Source: Ascoidea asiatica (taxonomy: Eukaryota; Ascomycota; Saccharomycetes; Ascoideales; Ascoideaceae). From it: a DNA stretch of 64,000 nucleotides. The stretch is from NCBI GenBank assembly GCA_001600695.1, contig BCKQ01000021.1:62001-126000 (forward strand). The letters are read 5' to 3'. Position numbers and translations under genes: made by a program. Positions 47,976 through 57,700 of the stretch are shown in pieces. Below the pieces are notes generated by a model. That model saw nothing but the letters and a program-made list of their open reading frames with translations, did no database searches and had not been told where the DNA came from. How positions within the stretch are numbered: the first letter of the stretch is position 1; every line of letters starts with the position of its first letter.

Positions 47976-48559
47976 TATAATTACAACTACTACTAATATA
48001 TATTCATCATTAATACATTCATGACTTCGTTTTTTTACAAAATCATCATATGAAATATTATCTTTCCAGTTATGTTCCTGATGTCTTTGATATTTTAGGT
48101 CTTTTATGTCTATTTTGTCTTTTATGTCTTTGATCACCAATTCCCATATTCTGATTTGCTGACGAGAAAAAGCTTAATATTTTTTCTCCGGCTGTCGTCG
48201 ATGTTGTTTTTGTTGTTGTTTTTGTTTGGTTGCTTTTTAGCTTCGCCATGTACCTTCACGTGATCTGATTTTATTTTATTTTTGACTTTTTTCAGCTTAT
48301 TTTTAGTTTTTACGTGTGTTTAACATACAAAAATCATCAATTTTTCAAATCTTTAAAAAAATACAGTCATAAATTTAAATCAAAATCATAAAGATTTGAC
48401 TATATTATATTGTATATCACATATTTTATTGTTTAATTACAATTATATCTTTAGTGATATATTACTTTACAATTTTATGAAGACTTTTTGAAAGAAAATT
48501 TTACTCTAATTTTCTTTTTATCTCTTTTTTCTCCAATTGCTGTTCATTTCACATTCATA
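47976..48559. promoter_or_regulatory. NDUFV1 3' flank and GDT1 promoter
   Basis: TTTATGTCT-like repeats occur at about 48075-48135. A GC-richer patch around 48175-48265 includes CACGTG at 48257-48262 (TTCACGTGATCTGA), about 300 bp upstream of GDT1. No gene is visible. Confidence 0.5.
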
Positions 48560-49519
48560 ATGAAATCATTTAATATAATAAAATTTTTTTCAATTTCAAT
48601 TCTTCTTTTTGCATTATTATTACCTATATATTCAGCTACAATTTCTGATATACAGGGAAGTGTTACAGATAAGTCAAAAAGTTTAAATAATGCTCAATTA
48701 AAATCAAATTTAGAAACATCAAATATTGGTAAAGATACAATTAATAATGATGATAAACATTCAGATTTAGATAATCCAGAATATTTACATTCTTTTTTAA
48801 TGTCAGTTGCAATGATAATAACTTCTGAAATTGGTGATAAAACATTTTTAATTGCAGCAATTTGTTCAATGAGATATCCAAGAATAGTTGTATTTTCTTC
48901 AGCATTTGCAGCATTATTTTTAATGACAGTTTTATCAGGTATTGTTGGTCATACTTTACCTGCTTTAATTCCTCAACAATATACTCAATTCTTAGCATCT
49001 ATTTTATTTGTAATTTTTGGTTATAAACTTTTAAATGAAGGTTTAGCAATGTCAAAAGATTTAGGTGTTCATGAAGAAATGGCAGAAGTTGAAGATGAAA
49101 TTAATAATAAACCTGATATTGAATTAGGTCCAATATCATCTCATAATTCAGAAATTAAAGAATCAAATTCCAAAAATATTTTTAAAATAATTTTAAATTC
49201 AATTTCCGATATTTTTAGTTTTATATTATCACCAACTTGGGTACAAGTTTTTGCAATGACATTTTTAGGTGAATGGGGTGATAGATCTCAAATTGCAACT
49301 ATAGCCTTAGCTGCAGGATCTGATTATTGGTTTGTTATTCTTGGTGGAATTGTTGGTCATGGACTTTGTACACTTTCTGCAGTAATTGGTGGAAAATTAT
49401 TAGCTACAAAAATTAGTATGAGAACTGTAACTTTAGGTGGTTCTGTTACTTTTTTCCTTTTTGCTATATTATATTTATATGAAGCCATATATTCTAATCA
49501 TAACATAGACCTAGAATAA
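48560..49519 (+). CDS. GDT1: Gdt1/TMEM165 Golgi cation transporter
   Basis: A 319-residue UPF0016 protein (about 280 in S. cerevisiae). I start at the ATG of MKSFNIIKFFSISI, which opens a signal sequence (ALLLPIYSATI); the frame is open for 24 codons further upstream but has no ATG there. The two family motifs are intact: SEIGDKTFLIAA near residue 89 and GEWGDRSQIATIALAA near 240. They lie in two homologous three-helix halves separated by an acidic cytosolic loop (EEMAEVEDE). Gdt1 carries Ca2+/Mn2+ in exchange for protons in the Golgi and supports glycosylation. Confidence 0.95.
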   Translation: MKSFNIIKFFSISILLFALLLPIYSATISDIQGSVTDKSKSLNNAQLKSNLETSNIGKDTINNDDKHSDLDNPEYLHSFLMSVAMIITSEIGDKTFLIAAICSMRYPRIVVFSSAFAALFLMTVLSGIVGHTLPALIPQQYTQFLASILFVIFGYKLLNEGLAMSKDLGVHEEMAEVEDEINNKPDIELGPISSHNSEIKESNSKNIFKIILNSISDIFSFILSPTWVQVFAMTFLGEWGDRSQIATIALAAGSDYWFVILGGIVGHGLCTLSAVIGGKLLATKISMRTVTLGGSVTFFLFAILYLYEAIYSNHNIDLE

Positions 49520-49877
49520 ATCAATTACGATAATTACTATCTTCTTCAATCTTGCTAATCTTCAATTCCTTATATTACATTTCTATAGAATAATATATTA
49601 ATATTTCACATCAAAATATTTAAAATATGCTTTTCCGTAGTTATCAGTACTAAATTTGAAAACCGCATCCATTTTCTTAGCTTTCTTTCTGTTCCTTGCA
49701 CCGGAAAGCGGAAAAAATATCATCTCTCGTTTGAATTTCCAGTTTTTTTTTTCATTTTGTTTAAAAAATGTTAGTAGATTTGAATTCAATAAAATTTCAT
49801 TTGAATTACATGACTGAAAATCAAATACATTTGAATAAAATTTGGTTTAAGTGTTTGAAGAATAATAATTGTGCTTA
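49520..49877. promoter_or_regulatory. GDT1 3' flank and CWF18 promoter
   Basis: A GC-richer patch near 49640-49735 contains CACCGGAAAGCGGAAAA and a TTAGCTTTC tract. The rest is A/T-rich. No gene; the 63-codon minus-strand frame here has no protein character. Confidence 0.45.
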
Positions 49878-50483
49878 ATGAGTTCTTTCAGTCTTGAAAA
49901 TGAAAAAAGATCAAGCAGATTAGCTGCCTTAAGATCAAAGAGAAAATTACCTACAAAAGCAAACTCAATTAATAATAATGATGGTCCAAAATCAAAAAAA
50001 ATAGAATTAGAACAAGAATCAACGAAAGATCTTAATGAAATTAACCTGAGTATTAATGGAGAAAATAATGAAATTCAAATTGACAAAGAAATAGACGATT
50101 CATCAAATAATAATCAAGATGAACAACAAAGAATAAAATTAATTTCAAGAAATTTTAATCAAGATACAAAAAATACAGTTGATACTTTTTCTCCATTATA
50201 TCAAATTAATAAAGATGAAACTATTGAGATTCTTTCAAATGAAATTGAAAATCAATATATTTCAAGACTTGCTGAAATAAATTCATTTAATGAAATAGAT
50301 GATGAAAATAGTGATAATGATAATAATACTAATAGTAGTAATGAAAGTGATGAAGAAGAAAAAATATCTAAAAAATTCAGTATAAATGATGATTTAAAAA
50401 AAGATTTAAAGAGTCAATACGATTTATTAGAAAGAAGAACTAATAAAGCTTTGAGAAAACTACTTAGAGAAAGAATTGGATGA
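49878..50483 (+). CDS. CWF18: Cwf18/CCDC12-family spliceosome protein
   Basis: A 201-residue protein of the cwf18 family (human CCDC12), a component of the NTC-associated Prp19 spliceosome complex. The N-terminal block RSSRLAALRSKRK matches the RLAKLKxLK start of the family, ISRNFNQDTKN matches its RNYDPETK-like motif, and the C-terminal coiled coil (LKKDLKSQYDLLERRTNKA, ending LRKLLRERIG) is the clearest hallmark. An acidic Asn/Ser-rich spacer separates them. S. cerevisiae has no clear orthologue, whereas S. pombe and most other fungi keep it. The ATG at 49878 is used; the frame is open upstream but only via TTG. Confidence 0.85.
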   Translation: MSSFSLENEKRSSRLAALRSKRKLPTKANSINNNDGPKSKKIELEQESTKDLNEINLSINGENNEIQIDKEIDDSSNNNQDEQQRIKLISRNFNQDTKNTVDTFSPLYQINKDETIEILSNEIENQYISRLAEINSFNEIDDENSDNDNNTNSSNESDEEEKISKKFSINDDLKKDLKSQYDLLERRTNKALRKLLRERIG

Positions 50484-50822
50484 TTTTCTCACGACATTGA
50501 CTTTTTAATTCTTTCAAGTATTTTAAGTAACTCTTATTTTTTAAATAATATTTGCCAAATATATTTTTGCTGTTTATAAAAAATTATTTTCTTATCATAT
50601 TATTAGATGCTGGTGTGTCTGGTCTTTTACTAAGTCCACGGTTATTACTGTATGCGGACTCATAACTCAAAAGTATTTTGAGTTTTCATCACTTTTGAAA
50701 AAGTAAACATTGAATTTGGTTTTTTATTCTTGAATTCATAAAAACAATTAAACTAAAATAAAATAATCATAATAAATCAATCAATCGATCAAAGATTAAT
50801 AAATAATATATCAATTTACAAA
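50484..50822. promoter_or_regulatory. CWF18 3' flank and SPC19 promoter
   Basis: Contains a slightly GC-richer patch (about 50605-50665) and a 9-bp inverted repeat with a 3-nt loop (AACTCAAAA and partner, 50664-50684). No coding sequence is seen. Confidence 0.45.
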
Positions 50823-51638
50823 ATGTCTGCTTTTTTTGACAGGTATTCAATTTCAAAAGCAGAAACAAGACCTTCTTCTGCTACTGATTCATTATCCTCC
50901 TTAAGAGTTTGTATAAGTTCTTTAAATGAATCTGCAAGACTTGTAAGTAATTAATTTTTATAAATACATTTATATAAATATAAAATCACAATAAATATCA
51001 TTTTTATAACTAACAAAATATTTTAATTGAAGTTAAATCACTCTAATAATAAAATTAAAAAAACTCTTCAAACTGATGAATTTGTCGGTAATCGATCAAC
51101 AAGAAATGAATTTGAAAGATTAGCAAAAATAATTAAGCTTAATAAAGTTTATAGATTATATCCAGTTTCAACAATAAATGATCAAATTAAGCGTTATAAA
51201 AATCCAGAAAATAATTTAATTTTATCATATATTGATCAAATGGTTTCTTTACAAGATGCAACTTTTAAACTTAGGAGTAATTTAGTTAATGAAATTGAAT
51301 ATATGGAAAAAAAATTAGAAGAAAAACAAGAAATTACAAAACAATATGAAGATTATGATGGAAGTGATAAAGATGAGGATAATAAAAAGCATAATATAAA
51401 TGAAAATGATCTAAAATTTGATAATGATTCAAAAGAGAAACAAAAAGAAAATCAAAAAAATCCATCTCGGAGTCCAGTTAAAACATCTAAGAGAAAACAT
51501 TCAGATTTAGAAAAAAGTTCAGAAATAATTTATGATAAATGGTTAGAAGTGAGTGGAACTAAAGAACAGTTGAAAAAATTAAGGGATTTATACAATGAAA
51601 AATGTAAACTTCAAGATGAATTACACGCATTGAGTTAA
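50823..51638 (+). CDS. SPC19: DASH complex subunit Spc19 (two exons)
   Basis: Exons 50823-50942 and 51033-51638 (phase 0) give 241 residues (165 in S. cerevisiae). The start MSAFFDRYSISKAET leads into SLSSLRVCISSLNESARL at the end of exon 1, and exon 2 has NKVYRLYPVSTINDQIKRY and SYIDQMVSLQDATFKLRSN, which correspond to Spc19's VFRLVPE and its long helical core. A C-terminal coiled coil (KEQLKKLRDLYNEKCKLQDEL) closes the protein. The extra length is a charged Asp/Lys/Asn linker. Spc19 is one of the ten DASH/Dam1 subunits that ring kinetochore microtubules. Using exon 2 alone would drop the conserved N-terminal helix. Confidence 0.85.
50943..51032 (+). other. SPC19: SPC19 intron
   Basis: A 90-nt intron with GTAAGT at 50943, TAACTAAC at 51007-51014 as branch point and AG at 51031-51032. 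Splicing keeps the frame and joins two halves of a conserved helix. Confidence 0.9.
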
Positions 51639-52137
51639 ATAAATTCAAGTTTTTTTCCATTGATAAAACAAAAAAAAAAAAAGAAATTTTAAAATCGTTT
51701 AATCAAAAGGTCGAATGACCAAAATTAAGTCTTAAAAGAATTCTGAAGAATTATTTTAAACGAAATTTGAATTCACTAAATTCACTTGAATGATTATAAA
51801 GTACGGGTCTTTTTTAAAAAAAAACCTGCTTGAATCTTTGTACAGGGTACATTATCTGAGACTTTTAAAATCAGTTTTTTTATAGATCATTAAATGTATA
51901 TTTAAATTAATGTATAAAAAAAATCAAGCAATATTACAATATTCAAATAAAAATTCGACAATTAAAGGGAATCAAAAAACTAAAAATGATTAAATACACT
52001 AAAAGTTAAAAAAAAAGGGGGGTTAATAACTGTTAAAATAAATTAAAAATTAGAAAGATAAAAATAAAACTTTAAAATATTAATATATTAAAAGATAAAA
52101 ACAAGGATATTTGAATTTTGAAAATTATTTTAAATGA
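51639..52137. other. Convergent intergenic spacer
   Basis: Lies between the stops of SPC19 (rightward) and the next leftward gene. It is A/T-rich with A-runs. The region at about 51700-51880 is a little richer in GC. Nothing else is visible. Confidence 0.5.
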
Positions 52138-53286
52138 TCAAAACCCTCCTCTTAGTATTTCTGAATTATTTCTTTTTATTGCATCATTAACCGAGCAAAC
52201 ATTTAAATCATTAGTTTCAAAACTATTATTATAATTATCTGTTATATCATTAACAACATCTTCAAAATTTTCATAATCATTATTAAATTCATCATCTTCA
52301 TTTTCTTCACCACTGCTAACAGTAAATTTAGCCAGACCACCAATTATTGGTTGAGACATATCAATCGAATCTTTCATTGCTAAATCATCTAATTTTGACA
52401 TTCTTCTAACGAAAGAAGCATTTTTTTTAATATCTGAAACATAAGAAGTTGTTCTTTTTGGTTTTGAATCATTTGAATTATGACGAATGAATGAATTTGA
52501 TCTTGATCTATTTCCAGAAGAAAATGATTTAATTGAAGAAGGTGAAGAAGGTGAATTTATAGTAGTACTATTATCACTACTCATATTATTATTAACATTA
52601 TTGATAGCAGTAGAATTATTGGAATTATTTAAAATACTTTTATTAGAAAAGCTTGAATTTCCATTGATTTGATTATTTGTAGTTGTATAATTTAAATGAG
52701 TTAATGGAGAATTTGAAAATGAACTTCTTGTTGGTTGAGAAGATACATTTTGTAAAATTTTATTTGGACTTGGAGTTGTAGCTTCCAGAGTAGAAGATAT
52801 AGTATAATTATTAAATGAAGATGAATTATTATCTCTATTATCTCTAGATAAAGTGATTGATTTTCTTTTATTTGAAGAACAATGAGGATTACAATTAAAA
52901 CCATTTGGAGTTAATGGACTATTTGATTGCATTGGAGAACAAAAAGAAGATTGTAAAGCCATTGATATTGAAGGTCTTCTTGAAGAATGAGTACTTGAAG
53001 ATGGAAAATATGGAGATACTGAAGAAATTGGAGATGGATTTGAAAAATGATTATCAGAAGGTTCATAAATTGAAGGAAAAGAGAAAAAATCATTTCTATT
53101 ATTTGAAATATTTGAAATATTTGAATTAAAATTATTTAAAGAATTATTTGTTGAAGTTGTTGATAATTGATTATTAAAAGATCTTTGAGATGGTTCATTA
53201 TCATTTGAAACTAAATCAGCATATGAATAAAAAGGTAGCAGCTGTTTTTTAGATTTTGTTTTAGTACATTTATTAGAATTAGTAGT

Positions 53287-53336
<50 letters not shown>

Positions 53337-54456
53337 CAATATCAGATTGATTATCAAAATGATGTTCTTTTAAAGTTGCTTTTAAAATTTCAGAAGGATC
53401 TTGATTATCATCTTGTTGTTGAAAGAAAGAATTTGAATTCATAAAAGAATTTGATCTTGCAAAATATGAAAAAGAATTAGTTCTATGATAAGAAGGAGAT
53501 TTTTGACATTGATTTTGATTTTGATTTTGACTATAAGGATTTAAAGAAAAACTAGAACCTCTTTTTAAAGAAGATGGAGATATAGTATTATTATTGTTAT
53601 TATTGTTATTATTTAATTGAGAATTTAAAGTTGAAATTGGAGAAGAAGAATATTTAATATTTGAATTTAATAAAGTTGAAGGTCTTCTATTTGAATTTGA
53701 AGAAATTATTTCAATTTGATCTAAATCAGCATTTTGATCATTTAAGATAGTTGTAGTTGCATCTAAAACTGGAGGTATAAAATCTTCAGCATTATGTTGA
53801 TAAGAATTTAAATCTAAAATTGAATGATGATTTGCAATAATATTTTTGAATTTAATATTTTGATTTGAAGTTTGAGAAACAGCTTTTGCTAAAAGTGGTA
53901 AATCATTATCTTTTTGAACATTTCTTTCAAAAATTAAAGAAGAATCTAAATTTAAAGATTTTAAAGATCTATTTGATTTTGAAGATTTTATTGAATTTAA
54001 TGTATATCTTCTTGAATTTGAATTTGAATTTGAATTTAAATTTGTATTTGAATTAATTTTTTTTTTATTTTTTAAATTTGAATTTGAATGAATACTATTT
54101 GTTCTTGAATTATATTTTTGAATAGGTTGTAAAGTTGATAAATTATTTGAAAATCTTCTATTTAAAGAGAATGAATTAATTGAATCATTTGATAAATTAG
54201 ATAAATTTGAAATAGAGCTTTGATTACTCTTTAAACTTTCTATATCATTCATTTTTAAATTATTTTTATTATTTTTATTATTATTATTATTATTATTATT
54301 ACTTTTGTTATTATTATTTGAGTTATTATTTTGATTATTATTATTATAAGTATGAGTATTATGATTATGATTATTTAGGTGAAAAAACGAGTGTCTTTTT
54401 TTATTGACAGCGGATAAAGAATTAGAAATATAAGATTGATTTAAATAGTTTGTCAT
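52138..54456 (-). CDS. Ser/Asn-rich protein of unknown function
   Basis: A 772-residue, mostly disordered protein rich in Ser and Asn, with Asn tracts (for example at about 385-400) and many RRPS/RRMS-like basic-Ser sites suggestive of kinase targets. Ordered-looking islands: SAVNKKRHSFFHL (about 15-27), LIFERNVQKDNDLPLLAKAV (about 170-190), an acidic stretch EDFIPPVLDATTTILNDQ (about 220-240), and a C-terminal block KKNASFVRRMSKLDDLAM and SQPIIGGLAKFTVSSGEE near 660-705. The ERNVQ...PPVLDATT pattern faintly recalls the yeast VHS2/MLF3 pair, which I cannot confirm. No membrane segment or catalytic motif is visible. Confidence 0.85.
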
Positions 54457-54535
54457 TTAATTGACTAGATATAATATATGAGATATGAAATATGAAATAT
54501 TAAATATGAAATAGTAAGGGACTAAAAATTATGTT

Positions 54536-54561
<26 letters not shown>
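54536..54561. repeat. (TA)13 microsatellite
   Basis: Perfect TA run of 26 bp, about 80 bp upstream of the leftward Ser/Asn-rich gene. Followed further out by an interspersed AATATTG/AATATCG repeat at about 54690-54741. Confidence 0.85.
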
Positions 54562-54569
<8 letters not shown>

Positions 54570-55204
54570 TTTATATATAGATTTGATAATAATTATATTT
54601 ATATCAATTTAAAAAGGTATAAATATAAAAATAAAGAGAAAAATAATAATTTGAATGAAATCAAATATCAACTATCAAAAAACAAATAAGAAATATCGAA
54701 TATTGAATATCGAATATTGAATATCGAATATTGAATATTGAATTGATTAATTGGTAAAAATATTGTATATAATTAATAAATAAAATTTGAAAATTATAAA
54801 TTAGATATTAAAAATTTTGAAATTGATAAATTTACAATAAGTCAAGGGGGATATTAAATTTATTTATAAGATTATGATAAATTTGATAATTAAATTAGAC
54901 ATATTAAGTTAAATAATAAATCAGTGATTTATTTAATAATTTATTAGATAATTTAATTATTGTTGATTGTTGATTGTTTATTGAGAAAAGAGATATTTCA
55001 AAGTAGCTTTAAATTGAAATGTTAGAAGTTGTAGTACTGTAGTGTAAGGTTGTTTTCCTGAATATATTCTTTAGAGTGTTCTTTTTTAGAGTGTGAGCAA
55101 ACTATGGCATATTAAAATATTAATATTAAAATATTAATATGGGATTTTACTATGGGACTAAGATCAGTGAGTGCGATTGGAAATTTCACCACTTTGCACC
55201 TCTC

Positions 55205-55640
55205 AGAAACGATAAAGTTCGAGGTTAAGCTTTGGGGCTAGCCCAAGTGGCAGCCAAGGGGCGGCGGCGTGTAGCAAAAACAGGCGTGCGCGGGCCGCCA
55301 GCAGAAATTTGTAGTGACCATCTTGGACAGGCACCGGAGAGAAGTAACAGAAATGCACAGCAGGCAGCAGATACCCGTCCTGCGCCACACCGTGTGGTGT
55401 TCAAGCCAGGTTTGGCGTTGCGCTTTAAGATTGCGCTTGTAATGTATGCCAGTAGAGAGACGCGTACCCATCTTGACTCTTCCCGCATCGCCGTGTGTCG
55501 GGGTGCTCGCTATCTGGGGTGTCCCGATTATTAGCGCTGCCTTCGATATTCACAATACTTGCAATCGTTGGAAAATTCAGAGCATGTTCCAGTACTGTAG
55601 TGTTGTTAGTGACCCTCAAGTATTAAGAGGATATTAATAT
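55205..55640. other. GC-rich island with palindromes, possible RNA gene
   Basis: About 430 bp far richer in G+C than anything else in the window. It contains perfect palindromes GGGCTAGCCC (55235-55244) and CCACACCGTGTGG (55385-55397) and complementary GGCGGC/GCCGCC blocks near 55260 and 55295. TAGCCCAAGTGG (55239-55250) fits the Pol III A-box pattern TRGYNNARNNG, and TGTTCAAGCCA near 55398-55408 is a partial B-box. No T-run terminator or known RNA fold (SRP, RNase P, MRP, snRNA) could be matched by eye. Overlapping open frames on both strands up to 100 codons have no recognisable protein character. It may be a structured RNA gene, foreign DNA or a promoter island. Confidence 0.35.
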
Positions 55641-56103
55641 GATCAGTGACCATGTTGATAGCAATAGATAAAATACGTAAAAGATAAACTGATGTCGACA
55701 GTATTATTGAAGAAATGATAATTAAATAATGGGAAGGTCACATGATGTGACCCAGTCACATTATCTTTTTTTTTATTTTGAATTCTTTCATTTGCTGATT
55801 CATTCATTCATTCATTCGTTCGTTTACCTTCATTTACACCTTCATTATCATTTAAGAGATCAACCGAGTTAGTTATTAGTTAATCATAAAAGCATTCCAG
55901 ATTTTCGAGAACTAATCTTAACTAATCTTACAGATTTAACTATCATTAATTGATTTTCAAATATTATTATTATTATTAGTTTTTCATTTTATCTTTGACG
56001 CCCTATGGAAAATAGATCTTTTTGAATATTTATGACTTTTTTTTTTTTCAACATCCTCTTTCTTCCATTGTTGTTATCTATCCGGTTCTTAACCTATCTA
56101 CTA

Positions 56104-57292
56104 TGTATGTATTACAATATTTTTATTACTATCCTTCACTTGTTTTATTTTTTTGCGCAAATCAGCTTTTAAAAATGAAAAACTTCCAACATGTTTTGCG
56201 CGCTTTAAGTACTTTTCATCAAGTACTTTTGTAGCGTCACTGACGATACTAATTTTATAAATAATCTTTCACGTTACCATTTTACTATTACGTACGGTAT
56301 CTCCCTTCACGGGTTTTCACTTTTTTATTCTCCAACAAGTTTTGTTTTGATAAATTTTTCGATCACGTTTTTGCCGATCAAGTGTTCAATAAATACCTCG
56401 CTCTGTACACAAAATAATGAAAAATAAATATCTAAAATTATCTCTATACAATTAGGAGATGAACCATAGTTTTTAAGCAGCCTGCATTCTCTACACCACC
56501 CACGTATCTTAGGCCGTAGTTTCTTTAGCATTTCTGCCACAAACGCTAAACTTAATGTTGCTTCACCATCCACATCCAGTTATCTGGGTTGACCAAGATA
56601 AATAAATAAATATCAAATAATTTTTTATTTTCTGAGAAAAATCTTATCATTTAAGTGAATACTTAATTTATTACTTACAACGTTTTTTCATCAAATCAAT
56701 TTTCATTTTTCACCCCTCTCATAAAACTATATATTATTTTTTATATTCTTAACAGTTACTAAAATAGATCATTGAAAGATAAGATATTGTAAAAACCGTT
56801 AATGATCCTTTGATTTATTTTATTCTATGTATTCTTCTAGAAAACTATCAATGCCTTTTCTTTTCAAAATATCATTGAATATATTTCCTTTAACAATAAT
56901 TTGAATTTCTATAACTGGTTATGTATGTTCCATTTTAAAAGGGCTTTGGTTTTCACTTCTCTGCCAAGTATAGTAACTCTAACTAACTTTATTGTATCTA
57001 TGACAACAAACTGATAACCTTGGTTACTTCCATGATTCCAGAAATCCCATTTCTACATTTCTACATTTTTTCTTCTAACTGCCACATATTTTCTGCGCAA
57101 TACTGTTCTTTTATATATCCTTTGCGCACTGCACGCTTTTTTGACTTGAACGCTTTTGCACTCTGGTGCTTTATTTAAGATATTTTTGAATTCATGAACG
57201 CTTTTGCGTAACTGCGTTAAAAGAATATAATCACCTTTTTTTTCTTTTTTTGATATATTTTCAAATATATTAATTACTTTATTCATTCTCAA
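56104..57292 (-). pseudogene. Decayed DDE (rve) integrase, Ginger/Polinton-like
   Basis: Reading the minus strand from 57292 to 56762 in one frame gives about 177 codons with five in-frame stops (at 57053-57055, 56909-56911, 56864-56866, 56837-56839 and 56825-56827). The series resembles an rve integrase: a basic pre-domain (QRIYKRTVLRRKYVAVRRKN), an aspartate strand (NQGYQFVVIDTIKLVRV), and EKALIVF...KNT...NKINQRI in place of the terminal EKA-IVE-NRT-K helix. In another frame, PVKGDTVRNSKMV and ISIVSDATKVLD, then HVGSFSFLKADLRK (56310-56104), resembles the GDxVRxSK fold at the integrase C-terminus. An 82-codon open frame (56573-56325) in the third frame lies between. The second catalytic Asp region is missing and the Glu is lost. 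No terminal repeats found. Confidence 0.55.
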
Positions 57293-57700
57293 TTTTGTTC
57301 TCGTTCTTTCTTTTTTTTTTTTTCTTATTTCTTATTTCTTATTTCTTAAGTGTATGTGACTTTTAACTCTTAATATTTTACTTTAAAGTATAATATCGGA
57401 AAAATTATTCAATTAAAATGACATAAATTTTGAATATAATTTAAAATTTAATTTTTTCAATTTATAGTTATTAAATAACCCCCTTTTTAAAATGTCAAAT
57501 TTTAAAATTATCCCATCAATTTTAAAAATTATTTGAATATAAATTTTTAAATAGATTATGGTCATTAATTCATTTGTAATCTTAAATCTTATTATTCTAA
57601 TGAAATTGTTTATTATTAATTATTTTATTATTATATTAATACTACTATATTAAAACTATTTTGTATCTGTATATGATTATGATTATGATTATGATTATGA

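Larger units (their letters stand above)
54457..57700. other. Gene-poor 3.2 kb region
   Basis: From left to right: the promoter of the Ser/Asn-rich gene with a (TA)13 run (54536-54561) and an AATATTG/AATATCG repeat (about 54690-54741), the AGTACTGTAGTGT word at 55033-55045, a GC-rich island (55205-55640) and a second AGTACTGTAGTGT at 55591-55603. Then come CATT repeats (about 55798-55820), a minus-strand integrase fossil (about 56104-57292), a T-run, and the 3' flank of CAJ1 with TGATTA repeats (about 57675-57700). Base composition between 55.2 and 57.3 kb is higher in GC than in the neighbouring genes, which fits old foreign sequence. Confidence 0.6.

Noticed and set aside
48488-48559. Upstream extension of GDT1
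   Set aside because: The frame is open but begins at TTG; the ATG at 48560 opens a normal signal peptide.
55205-55640. Overlapping frames up to 100 codons in the GC-rich island
   Set aside because: Open on both strands simply because stop codons are rare in GC-rich DNA. No protein motif is visible.
55205-55640. SRP, RNase P, MRP or snRNA gene
   Set aside because: I compared remembered core motifs by eye (domain IV and P4-type elements, snRNA cores) and found no convincing match on either strand, so no named RNA was called.
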